Program-made: the position numbers and the translations under genes
Notes under the pieces: generated by a model
The model's database searches: none
What the model was told of the DNA's origin: nothing
What the model saw: the letters and a program-made list of their open reading frames with translations, nothing else
Assembly (NCBI RefSeq): GCF_900115475.1
Contig: NZ_FOWP01000003.1
Span: forward strand, 404,177-468,176
Reading direction: 5' to 3'
Source of the DNA: Ectopseudomonas composti
GTDB taxonomy: Bacteria; Pseudomonadota; Gammaproteobacteria; Pseudomonadales; Pseudomonadaceae
DNA: 64,000 nucleotides
Shown: piece by piece, positions 30,914 through 38,326 of the stretch
Position numbering within the stretch: the stretch's first letter is position 1
How the letters are laid out: every line of letters starts with the position of its first letter

Positions 30914-31255
30914 TCAGAAGATCAGCACATAGGTCTTGCGAACCGTTTCTTGTATGTCCCAGATACCGACGGTATTGGCCGGCATCATCAGCGCGTCGCC
31001 GGCGCGAATCTCGATGGGCTCGCCGCCGTCAGGGGTGAAGGTGCAACGCCCTGCGACGAAGTGGCAGAACTCCTGCTGCACGATCTGCCGGCGCCAGCGC
31101 CCCGGCGTGCACTCCCAAATTCCGGTTTCCACGCCATCACTGCGCTCGACACTGGTGGTCGACGTGATCGCCACCGGCTCGCTCAGGGGCACGGCGACCG
31201 GGTTAGACGCTTCCAGGGCGACGTTGGGGGTGTTGCGAAAATGGGTGATGTTCAT
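30914..31255 (-). CDS. Cupin (DUF861-like) protein
   Basis: A 113-residue single-cupin protein: CTPGRWRRQIVQQEFCHF, GRCTFTPDGG, then ALMMPANTVGIWDI. It matches the Cupin_3/DUF861 family often found beside amine and polyamine oxidases; its catalytic role, if any, is unknown. GGAG five bases before the ATG at 31255 supports the start. Expressed in line with the oxidase gene 40 bases upstream. Confidence 0.85.
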   Translation of the reverse strand: MNITHFRNTPNVALEASNPVAVPLSEPVAITSTTSVERSDGVETGIWECTPGRWRRQIVQQEFCHFVAGRCTFTPDGGEPIEIRAGDALMMPANTVGIWDIQETVRKTYVLIF

Positions 31256-31295
31256 GTGGACTCCAGGTGAAAGATCGACGAGCACTGACGCCCGC

Positions 31296-32702
31296 TCAGC
31301 CCATCAGGCTTTCCATGCGCACGGCCACGGCCTGCGCCAGACGGCGACGCCAGGCAGAGCTGCGCGGGTTGGCGAGAACTTCGTCCTCATGGACGAAACT
31401 GCGGATGATCGCGTTGTAACCAAGCCAGCGACAGGGTTCTGGCTCCCAGCGGCTCAGGCTGGAAATCGGGCTGTCGCTCAATACCCAGGGCTGGCGCAGC
31501 AGTTCGCTGTCGCGCCCGAGAATCAGGTCGGCCAGGGTGCGCCCACCGAGGTTGCTGGCACCGACGCCCTCGCCGCCATAGCCGCCAGACAGCGCGATAC
31601 GGTTGCGCGTGTCACGCAGCATGTGCGGCTGGAAACGTCGCGCCATGCCCAGATTGCCGCCCCAGGAATGGGTGAAGCGCACGTTGCGCAACTGCGGGAA
31701 GATTTCGCCCATCAGGTAGCGGCGCAGGCCCAGTTCGTCATCGGTGAGGTTGAAGTCGCTGCGCAGGCGTCCGCCAAAGCGGTAACCACCGCGCGCACCG
31801 AAGATCAGCCTGTCATCGAGGCTGCGCTGGCCATAGGTGACCTGACGGCTGAATTCGCTGAAGGCCTGCCCGCGCTCAAGGCCGATACCGGCCCAGACGT
31901 CCGCCGGCAGTGGCTCGGTGGCAACGATCAGGCTCTGCACCGGCAACTGGTGATTTCCCAGCGGCGGCAAGCTGGCGGCATACCCTTCGATGGCCGGCAC
32001 CACCCAATCAGCCGTGACCCGGCCGTGAGCCGTGCGCACCAGGCCAGGCTGCCAGTCGATCACCGGGCTGCGCTCGTAGAGTTCGACACCCAGTCCCTCG
32101 ACGCAGCGCGCCAGCCCCCGCACCAGCTTGGCAGGCTGGATCGTCGCGCAATGCGGGCTGTACAGCGCGCCGTAGGCATTGGCCAGGCGCAGCTGTGCGG
32201 TCAGTTCGCTTGGTGCCAACCAGCGGTAATCGTCTTCGCTCAGGCCCAGCGCACGCAGTTCGTCGAGATATTCACGCAGGCGTACTTCCTGCTCGGGATA
32301 GCGCGCGGCGCAATACAGCACGCCGCCCTTGCGCAGGTCGCAGTCGATACCTTCCCGGGCAACCACCGAAGCCACTTCATCGGGAATGCCGTGCAGCAGA
32401 TCGAAGCCCGCCTTGCGCTCGGTCGCTGGCAGACCGGCGAGCAGGCGATCCTCGCCGAGCAGATTGCCCATCAGCCAGCCGCCATTGCGCCCGGACGCAC
32501 CGAAACCGGCGGTTTCGGCCTCCACGATCACCACGCGCAGCTGCGGCGCCTGGCGCTTAAGGTAATAGGCGGTCCACAGGCCGGTGTAACCCGCGCCGAT
32601 GATCGCCACGTCGGCGTGCAGCTCGGCTTGCAGGCTGGGCCGCGCCTGCAGCGGATCATCGAGCTGATCCATCCACAGACTGATGTTGTGCCAGGGATTC
32701 AT
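31296..32702 (-). CDS. FAD-dependent amine oxidoreductase (gamma-glutamylputrescine oxidase-like)
   Basis: 468 residues of the DAO/GlpO superfamily. The FAD-binding dinucleotide motif is VAIIGAGYTGLWTAYY near residue 35, and a late FAD motif with GGYGGEGV is near 395. Close relatives oxidise gamma-glutamylputrescine or other polyamine derivatives, giving an aldehyde, H2O2 and ammonia. The neighbouring PotF-like protein and cupin support polyamine use. Start at 32702 after GGAGG; other in-frame ATGs upstream are weaker. The exact substrate is inferred. Confidence 0.82.
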   Translation of the reverse strand: MNPWHNISLWMDQLDDPLQARPSLQAELHADVAIIGAGYTGLWTAYYLKRQAPQLRVVIVEAETAGFGASGRNGGWLMGNLLGEDRLLAGLPATERKAGFDLLHGIPDEVASVVAREGIDCDLRKGGVLYCAARYPEQEVRLREYLDELRALGLSEDDYRWLAPSELTAQLRLANAYGALYSPHCATIQPAKLVRGLARCVEGLGVELYERSPVIDWQPGLVRTAHGRVTADWVVPAIEGYAASLPPLGNHQLPVQSLIVATEPLPADVWAGIGLERGQAFSEFSRQVTYGQRSLDDRLIFGARGGYRFGGRLRSDFNLTDDELGLRRYLMGEIFPQLRNVRFTHSWGGNLGMARRFQPHMLRDTRNRIALSGGYGGEGVGASNLGGRTLADLILGRDSELLRQPWVLSDSPISSLSRWEPEPCRWLGYNAIIRSFVHEDEVLANPRSSAWRRRLAQAVAVRMESLMG

Positions 32703-32747
32703 CCACGCCTCCGTCATCAATCGATGACACAAGGCTAGTAGTGGCGA

Positions 32748-33569
32748 TCAGTCGTTGTCTTGCGTGCGTGCCCGCGAGGAAATCTGCTTGAGATAGGCCG
32801 TGGGCGACAGCCCGGTATGACGCTTGAAGCAGCTGTAGAAAGCCGACAATGAGTTGAAGCCGGCGGCAAAGGCCAGCTCATCGATACGTTTCAGATCGCT
32901 TCCCGCCTGCAAGCCATCGAGCAGATGCTGCAGACGTGCCCGGTTGACGTAGCGGTAGAAGCTTTCGCCCAACACCTGATTGAGCAGATGGGAAATCTGG
33001 TTGCGGCTATAACCGGTGGCCACCGCCACCTGCTGCAGATCCAGTTCGGGGTCGAGGAAGGGCTGGCTGCGCTGAAAATAATCCTGCAGATCCTGCGCCA
33101 GTTGACCGAGCTGACGGGTCGACAACCCCAGGCGGCTGATCGCCGGGCGTGAGCTGGTAGCCTCGCCAGCGCCACGCGCCTCACGTACCAACGTGGCGTA
33201 TTCGTTGATGCGCCAGATCAGCCCATCGCGCACGGTAATGGCTTCGCCGGTGCGGAACGACACCAGCCCTTCCCCACCCTGCAGGCTGGTGCAGTACTGG
33301 ATGAAGGCGGTGTGGCCGTCGATGCGGATGCGATCGACGTGTTCCAGCAGCTCGCCAGGACGGCGCGGCAGGTTGTTCTCGACGTACTCGCGCAGCTCAC
33401 CCAGGCGCATGCAGCGCTGCTGATAGAAGTCGTTGTACTCAATCTCCGGGTGATACAGCGCCATCACCGCCTCAAGGTCACGGTGCTTCCAGCTCAGGTG
33501 ATAGCGCAGGATGGTCTCGCGGGTACGCTCGGTCTGCGCGGTATCGTCGGGGAAAAGATCGTCAGGCAT
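32748..33569 (-). CDS. AraC-family regulator with N-terminal NTF2/SnoaL-like domain
   Basis: 273 residues. Residues about 15-130 look like an NTF2/SnoaL-like alpha+beta domain (ILRYHLSWKHRDLEAVMALYHPEIEYNDF, split by the reader; then GLIWRINEYA), not the usual cupin of AraC proteins. Residues about 165-270 hold the two AraC HTH motifs (LQQVAVATGYSRNQISHLL and DELAFAAGFNSLSAFYSCFK). It is the first gene of the minus-strand polyamine group, so it probably controls it in response to a small molecule bound by the NTF2-like domain. The ATG at 33569 is preferred to a TTG two codons earlier. Confidence 0.82.
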   Translation of the reverse strand: MPDDLFPDDTAQTERTRETILRYHLSWKHRDLEAVMALYHPEIEYNDFYQQRCMRLGELREYVENNLPRRPGELLEHVDRIRIDGHTAFIQYCTSLQGGEGLVSFRTGEAITVRDGLIWRINEYATLVREARGAGEATSSRPAISRLGLSTRQLGQLAQDLQDYFQRSQPFLDPELDLQQVAVATGYSRNQISHLLNQVLGESFYRYVNRARLQHLLDGLQAGSDLKRIDELAFAAGFNSLSAFYSCFKRHTGLSPTAYLKQISSRARTQDND

Positions 33570-33685
33570 GGTCAAGGTCGGTGGTCAGCGCTCAGGCAGA
33601 TTGCCTGATTCGCCGGAGCCAGCCTAGCCCTCGTGCTGGCTCGACGGTTGCGGACTATGCTTGCAGGACAGACGGAGAGGCGACC

Positions 33686-33913
33686 ATGAACGATCAGGAC
33701 AAAGACCCCGAGCAGGCCCCGCTGACCCTGCGCGAGATGTTGCAGAGCATACTGGCGGCAGCGCTCGGCGTGCAGAGCGGGAAGAACCGCAGCCGCGACT
33801 TCAGTCGCGGCAAGCCCAGCCACTTCATTCTGCTCGGCGTTCTCTTCACCGCTTTGTTCGTTGTGATACTGCTGGTGGCGGTAAAACTGATTCTGCACCT
33901 GGCGACCGGCTGA
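33686..33913 (+). CDS. DUF2970 small membrane protein
   Basis: 75 residues with one C-terminal membrane span (about 48-70) and the DUF2970 pattern: LTLREMLQSILAAALGVQS, then a basic RSRDFSRGKPSHF region before the span. Function unknown. GGAGAGG eight bases before the ATG at 33686 fixes the start. Its stop directly abuts the stop of the convergent binding-protein gene. Confidence 0.85.
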   Translation: MNDQDKDPEQAPLTLREMLQSILAAALGVQSGKNRSRDFSRGKPSHFILLGVLFTALFVVILLVAVKLILHLATG

Positions 33914-34975
33914 TCACTCCAGCAGGGATGCGATCGAGCAGTCATAGCGCTGCTGCTGCGGGTGCTTCAGCAGGCTGAACTGGCGAAAATCCATGTCGAT
34001 ATCCGGTCGGGCGAGGCGTTTCAGCAGCGTCTTCGACTGTGTCCTATTCACCGTACGTAACAACCGCGCCACTTGGTCTTTGCCACCATGCTCGACGAAA
34101 TCCAGTCCTTGGGCATGATCATTGAGCATCACCAGAGCGCAGGCGCCCAGCAGAAAGTGGCCGCTGGCCAGGACCTCGATGCGTCCATCGATGCGCGTCT
34201 GCAGCACGCGATCCGAGTTGTTCAAGGCGGCGTAGTGCAGCTCTCTACCCAACTCTGCGGCCGCGCGCATCACGCCAAAAGCCATTTCATCATTGGCGGA
34301 CCAGACCAGGCTGACTTGCGGATAGCGCGGCAACAGGCCGATTGCCTGTTCATAGGCTCGTTGCTCCTGCCACTCACCGTGCACAGCCTGCACCAGCTTG
34401 ATATGCGGTGCTCCATTCAACGCACGCTGCAGGCCCGCCAGGCGCAGGATCGAAGAAGGCGTTTGCTTGACCCCGGAAAACGCCAGCAACTCGGTCGACT
34501 GGCCCTTGGCGAGGGCGATCAGATCACGCCCCATCAAGTAGCCGGCCTCCTCGTCGTTGGGTACCAGGCTACCCAGCCAGTTGCCATGGCGTTCGCGGCT
34601 ACCACCAATCAGGGCCTGCTGCTCCTCGGTCAGCGTGCTATGCAAGGCAAACAGCTTGACCTTGCTGTTCTCGAACAGGCGCAATACCACCGGCCCCTGG
34701 AACTGCTCGTTGGTAAAGATCAGGTAATCGGGATGCTCACCATCGAGCACCTGCCGCGCATTGCCCAGCATGCGCGCCGGGTCACGCTCGCCATACAGCA
34801 CCTTCAGCTCGATGCCGAGATCACCGGCGGCGTCCTGCATGTAGCGGCTGTAATCGGTCCAGAAGCGTTCGCCGGAGTAACCCGGGTTTAGAAACACCAC
34901 CGTTGGCGCACGCGGCTGCGCCAACGCCAATGCATAGCAAAGCAATAACCCCAGGCCCAGCACCCACCTGTTCAC
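33914..34975 (-). CDS. Orphan periplasmic sugar-type binding protein
   Basis: 353 residues with a signal peptide (1-19) and the periplasmic-binding-protein type 1 fold seen in ribose/galactose binding proteins (VVFLNPGYSGERFWTDYSRY; GYLMGRDL; VWSANDEMAFGVMRAA). No ABC permease or ATPase is nearby, so it may feed a sensor or a transporter elsewhere. The start is a GTG at 34975 with GGGGAGAGG seven bases upstream; a TTG five codons earlier gives a longer frame without support. Ligand unknown. Confidence 0.8.
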   Translation of the reverse strand: MNRWVLGLGLLLCYALALAQPRAPTVVFLNPGYSGERFWTDYSRYMQDAAGDLGIELKVLYGERDPARMLGNARQVLDGEHPDYLIFTNEQFQGPVVLRLFENSKVKLFALHSTLTEEQQALIGGSRERHGNWLGSLVPNDEEAGYLMGRDLIALAKGQSTELLAFSGVKQTPSSILRLAGLQRALNGAPHIKLVQAVHGEWQEQRAYEQAIGLLPRYPQVSLVWSANDEMAFGVMRAAAELGRELHYAALNNSDRVLQTRIDGRIEVLASGHFLLGACALVMLNDHAQGLDFVEHGGKDQVARLLRTVNRTQSKTLLKRLARPDIDMDFRQFSLLKHPQQQRYDCSIASLLE

Positions 34976-35020
34976 GACGCCTCTCCCCAATTGACGGGCG
35001 CAGTATAGGGTGCAAATGAT

Positions 35021-35051
35021 AAAAGGCCGACCGCTAATGCGCGTCGGCCTT
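35021..35051 (-). terminator. Rho-independent terminator
   Basis: On the minus strand: AAGGCCGAC, eleven-base loop, GTCGGCCTTTT then T-rich. It lies six bases past the stop of the 37-residue membrane protein gene. Confidence 0.85.
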
Positions 35052-35056
35052 CGATC

Positions 35057-35170
35057 TCACTGTCCGCTGACCCAGAAAACCGCCGTGCCCACGGCCAGCA
35101 GGATCAGGCAGAAGATCGCCCAGGCATCGGTGACGCTGTCGGTGTTTTCCGTCTCGGTATGTTCGCTCAT
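35057..35170 (-). CDS. 37-residue single-span membrane protein
   Basis: Starts ATG at 35170 with GGGGGAGCC directly upstream and ends at 35057, six bases before a good terminator, so it is a complete small transcription unit. The protein has an acidic N-terminus (MSEHTETENTDSVTDAW) and one hydrophobic span of about 17 residues. Function unknown. It shares its upstream region with cysI on the other strand. Confidence 0.7.
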   Translation of the reverse strand: MSEHTETENTDSVTDAWAIFCLILLAVGTAVFWVSGQ

Positions 35171-35278
35171 GGCTCCCCCTCTTCTTGTGCTTTTGGGTGA
35201 CGCACACTGTATTTAAGACCAGCCTCAGCCATCGCTCAAACCATATGGTTATGCTTTGGAGCAGTCTTATTCCTTAAA

Positions 35279-35323
35279 CTCAGGTTTATATATTCAAACA
35301 TCACTTTTACGCATAAACCTGAG
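35279..35323. promoter_or_regulatory. Perfect 11-bp inverted repeat upstream of cysI
   Basis: CTCAGGTTTAT at 35279-35289 and ATAAACCTGAG at 35313-35323, separated by 23 bases. It sits about 80-125 bases before the cysI start in an AT-rich stretch. It could be an operator pair (for example for a LysR-type regulator such as CysB, unproven) or form a long hairpin in the leader transcript. Confidence 0.6.
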
Positions 35324-35405
35324 CTGGTATCGTGCCCCGGCTCCTCGGGGAGTGCGCGGCCGTGCGCGCTGATTGGCAGTAAGTAGCCTGAAAACAGGAC
35401 CCTTC

Positions 35406-37064
35406 ATGTACGTATATGACCAGTACGATCAAAAGATCGTCGAGGATCGCGTCAAGCAGTTCCGCGATCAAACCCGCCGCTACCTCGCCGGAGAGTTGAG
35501 CGGCGAGGAATTCCGTCCGCTGCGCCTGCAGAACGGTCTGTATATCCAGCGTTTCGCGCCCATGCTGCGCGTCGCCGTGCCTTACGGCCTGTTGTCGTCC
35601 GCCCAGGTTCGCGTGCTGGCGCGCATCGCCCGTGACTACGACAAAGGCTATGCCCACATCAGCACCCGGCAGAACGTCCAGTACAACTGGCCGGAGCTGG
35701 AGGACGTGCCGGAGATTCTCGCCGAGCTGGCGACCGTGCAGATGCACGCCATCCAGACCAGCGGCAACTGCATCCGCAACACCACCACCGACCAGTTCGC
35801 CGGCGTGGCCAAGGACGAGATCGTCGATCCGCGCCCGTGGTGCGAAATCATCCGTCAGTGGTCGACCTTCCACCCCGAATTCAGTCACCTGCCGCGCAAG
35901 TTCAAGATTGCCGTCAACGGCGCAGTGAGCGACCGTGCCGCCATCGAAGTGCACGACATCGGCCTGGAAGCGGTGAAGAACGCAGCCGGTGAACTGGGCT
36001 TCCGCGTTTCCGTCGGTGGCGGCCTGGGTCGTACCCCGATCGTCGGCAGCTTCATCAACGAATTCTTGCCGTGGCAGCACCTGATCAGCTATCTCGACGC
36101 CATCCTGCGTGTTTACAACCGCTATGGCCGTCGCGATAACAAGTACAAGGCGCGCATCAAGATTCTGGTCAAGGCGCTAACCCCGGAAGTGTTCGCGCAG
36201 CGCGTAGACGCCGAATGGGCGCACCTCAAGGATGGCCCGACCACCCTGACCGAAGCCGAAGTCGCCCGCGTTGCCGCGCACTTCGTCGATCCGGCCTATC
36301 TGACCCTGCAGGACGAAGACGCCCTGCTCGCCCAGCAGAACGCCGAACACCCTGGCTTCGCCCGCTGGCGCGAGCGCAACACCTTCGCCCACAAGAAGCC
36401 TGGTTACGTTGCCGTGACCCTGTCACTCAAGCCCACCGGTGTGGCGCCGGGCGACGTTACCGACAAGCAGTTGGACGCCATCGCCGACCTGGCCGATCGC
36501 TACAGCTTCGGCGAAGTGCGCAACAGTCACAACCAGAACATCATCCTCGCCGACGTCGAGCAGCGTCAGCTGCTGGCCCTGTGGGGCGAGCTGCGTGAGC
36601 AAGGCTTCGCCACGCCGAACGTGGGCCTGCTGACCGACATCATCTGCTGCCCGGGTGGCGACTTCTGCTCGCTGGCCAACGCCAAGTCGATCCCGATCGC
36701 CGAAGCCATTCAGCGTCGTTTCGACGATCTCGACTACCTGTTCGACATCGGCAATATCGACCTGAACATCTCCGGCTGCATGAACGCCTGTGGTCACCAC
36801 CACGTCGGCCATATCGGTATCCTTGGCGTCGACAAGAAAGGCCAGGAGTTCTATCAGGTATCGCTCGGCGGCAGCGCCGGTCGTGACGCCAGCCTGGCGC
36901 AGATCCTCGGCCCATCTTTCGCCGAAGCGGACATGGCCGACGTGATCGACAAGATCATCAAGGTCTACGTCGAGCAACGCACCGAAGAAGAAAGCTTCCT
37001 CGATACCTACCGCCGCGTCGGTATCGACCCGTTCAAGGAGCGCGTCTATGCAGCGAATCATTAA
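35406..37064 (+). CDS. cysI: Assimilatory sulfite reductase (haemoprotein)
   Basis: Reduces sulfite to sulfide with siroheme and a 4Fe-4S cluster, for cysteine synthesis. 552 residues with the two halves typical of the nitrite/sulfite reductase family; siroheme/cluster cysteines are in CCPGGDFC (about residue 416-423) and SGCMNACGHH (about 457-466), and the substrate/siroheme loop STRQNVQYNW is near residue 87. The ATG at 35406 follows AGGA by seven bases. It overlaps DUF934 by 17 bases, as in other pseudomonads. Confidence 0.93.
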   Translation: MYVYDQYDQKIVEDRVKQFRDQTRRYLAGELSGEEFRPLRLQNGLYIQRFAPMLRVAVPYGLLSSAQVRVLARIARDYDKGYAHISTRQNVQYNWPELEDVPEILAELATVQMHAIQTSGNCIRNTTTDQFAGVAKDEIVDPRPWCEIIRQWSTFHPEFSHLPRKFKIAVNGAVSDRAAIEVHDIGLEAVKNAAGELGFRVSVGGGLGRTPIVGSFINEFLPWQHLISYLDAILRVYNRYGRRDNKYKARIKILVKALTPEVFAQRVDAEWAHLKDGPTTLTEAEVARVAAHFVDPAYLTLQDEDALLAQQNAEHPGFARWRERNTFAHKKPGYVAVTLSLKPTGVAPGDVTDKQLDAIADLADRYSFGEVRNSHNQNIILADVEQRQLLALWGELREQGFATPNVGLLTDIICCPGGDFCSLANAKSIPIAEAIQRRFDDLDYLFDIGNIDLNISGCMNACGHHHVGHIGILGVDKKGQEFYQVSLGGSAGRDASLAQILGPSFAEADMADVIDKIIKVYVEQRTEEESFLDTYRRVGIDPFKERVYAANH

Positions 37065-37545
37065 GAACGGTCAGGTGGTCGACGAGACCTGGCACCTGCT
37101 GGCCAAAGACGTGACCCTGGACGCCATCCCCAACTGCGACGACATCATCGTGCCGCTGGCGTTGTGGGCCGAGCATGCGCATGCGCTCAAGGCCCGCGAT
37201 GGCGGCCTGGGTGTGTGGCTGGAAGCGGGCGACGAAATCGAGGAAATCGCCGATGACCTCGCGCACTTCCAGGTCATCGCCCTGGAGTTCCCGGCCTTTA
37301 CCGATGGCCGCCACTCCTCCACCGCCTACCTGCTGCGCACTCGCTACAGCTACAAGGGCGAAGTCCGCGCCATTGGCGACGTACTGCGCGACCAGCTGTT
37401 CGCCCTCAAGCGCGTGGGTTTCGACGCCTTCGCCCTGCGTGCAGACAAAGACCCGTTCGACGCCCTGAAGGCCTTCGAGGAGTACAGCGAGGTCTATCAG
37501 GCGTCAGCCGATCAGCCGCAACCGCTGTTCCGCCGCCGCGCCTGA
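37048..37545 (+). CDS. DUF934 protein, sulfite reductase partner
   Basis: 165 residues matching DUF934, a family found downstream of cysI-type sulfite reductases across Pseudomonas and annotated as a probable oxidoreductase or accessory protein. Notable segments: LEAGDEIEEIADDLAHFQVIA-type region and GRHSSTAYLLR, then RVGFDAFALR. The start overlaps cysI by 17 bases and has AAGGAG seven bases upstream. Its exact role is unknown; assisting electron delivery or cluster handling is a guess from linkage. Confidence 0.85.
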   Translation: MQRIIKNGQVVDETWHLLAKDVTLDAIPNCDDIIVPLALWAEHAHALKARDGGLGVWLEAGDEIEEIADDLAHFQVIALEFPAFTDGRHSSTAYLLRTRYSYKGEVRAIGDVLRDQLFALKRVGFDAFALRADKDPFDALKAFEEYSEVYQASADQPQPLFRRRA

Positions 37546-37564
37546 CCACTGGCAGCTACGCGCC

Positions 37565-37595
37565 CAAAACGCCCCGACTGGTTCGGGGCGTTTTG
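37565..37595 (+). terminator. Rho-independent terminator of the cysI operon
   Basis: CAAAACGCCCCGA, CTGGT, TCGGGGCGTTTTG: a 13-base perfect stem with a T run. Confidence 0.95.
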
Positions 37596-37686
37596 CTTTG
37601 TAGATCCCCCCACGCGCAATTAGGTCGAACCGTCTGCCGCCCTCGAAGTCGGACCTTATGAGTCCATTGCATAGGGAGAGACAGCC

Positions 37687-38088
37687 ATGAAGCATGACTG
37701 GGACCTGATCGAACGCCTGCTGCATGAGGCACAGAACTCCGCTGGCAAGCCGTTTGCGCCACGCCGCTACGCCGAAGACTTGGCTGCGGAACGGGAAAAC
37801 GCGGGCGATCCCGTACACGATCTCGACCACCTGCGCGCCGAGGCCACTCGCTATGAAGCGCGCCTGCTGGAAAGCGGTTTTATCGAGCCGCGTCCGGAAG
37901 ACCAAGGCGGCAATGGTGAAAACTTCGTGCTCACCGCTCGCGGCGCACAGTTGCTGAGCATGCTCGACAGCAGCATCCCCGGCAGTGAGCACCCGCGCGA
38001 GGTGCTCGATGAAGCTGGCGCGGCGGCACTGACGCCGGAGGTATTCGACCGCCTGGCGCCCAAGGCCAATCTCAGCGAAACCGGCTGA
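37687..38088 (+). CDS. DUF2513-like protein
   Basis: 133 residues with the N-terminal pattern of DUF2513 (MKHDWDLIERLLHEAQN, then a winged-helix-like LTARGAQLLSML). This suggests a small DNA-binding or regulatory protein, but the family is uncharacterised. The start has GGGAGAG nine bases upstream. The palindromic repeat element at 38090 begins two bases after its stop. Confidence 0.7.
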   Translation: MKHDWDLIERLLHEAQNSAGKPFAPRRYAEDLAAERENAGDPVHDLDHLRAEATRYEARLLESGFIEPRPEDQGGNGENFVLTARGAQLLSMLDSSIPGSEHPREVLDEAGAAALTPEVFDRLAPKANLSETG

Positions 38089-38089
38089 C

Positions 38090-38228
38090 AGGCTGCTGAA
38101 AAAACTACCTGCGTTGCCATTGCTGCGTTAAAAACAGGCTCAAAATGCTCATTTACTACTCGTAAACTCCGCTTTTTCGCCTGTTTTTGCCTTGCACTGG
38201 CTGCCTCGCCTACGTTTTTCAACGGCCT
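38090..38228. repeat. Dispersed palindromic repeat element, about 139 bp
   Basis: Imperfect terminal inverted repeats: AGGCTGCTGAAAAAACTACC at the left, and AGGCCGTTGAAAAACGTAGG reading inwards from the right. Inside is a second nested dyad (AAAAACAGGC and GCCTGTTTTT) and a TTTACGAGTAGTAAA-like core. There is no ORF. I recognise this as a repeat often seen between genes in pseudomonads; it looks like a non-autonomous, MITE-like element. Confidence 0.8.
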
Positions 38229-38255
38229 GTTCTCTGCTCTTACACAAACACAAAC

Positions 38256-38291
38256 GAAAACGCCGCGCCCTGTCAGGGGCGCGGCGTTTTC
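38256..38291. terminator. Rho-independent terminator downstream of deaD
   Basis: AAAACGCCGCGCCC, TGTCAG, GGGCGCGGCGTTTT: a 14-base stem with A and T runs. It lies 36 bases past the deaD stop on the minus strand and can act in both directions. Confidence 0.9.
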
Positions 38292-38326
38292 AGTTGATCC
38301 TGTGGCGAGGCGCAAGGCCTAGCGGA

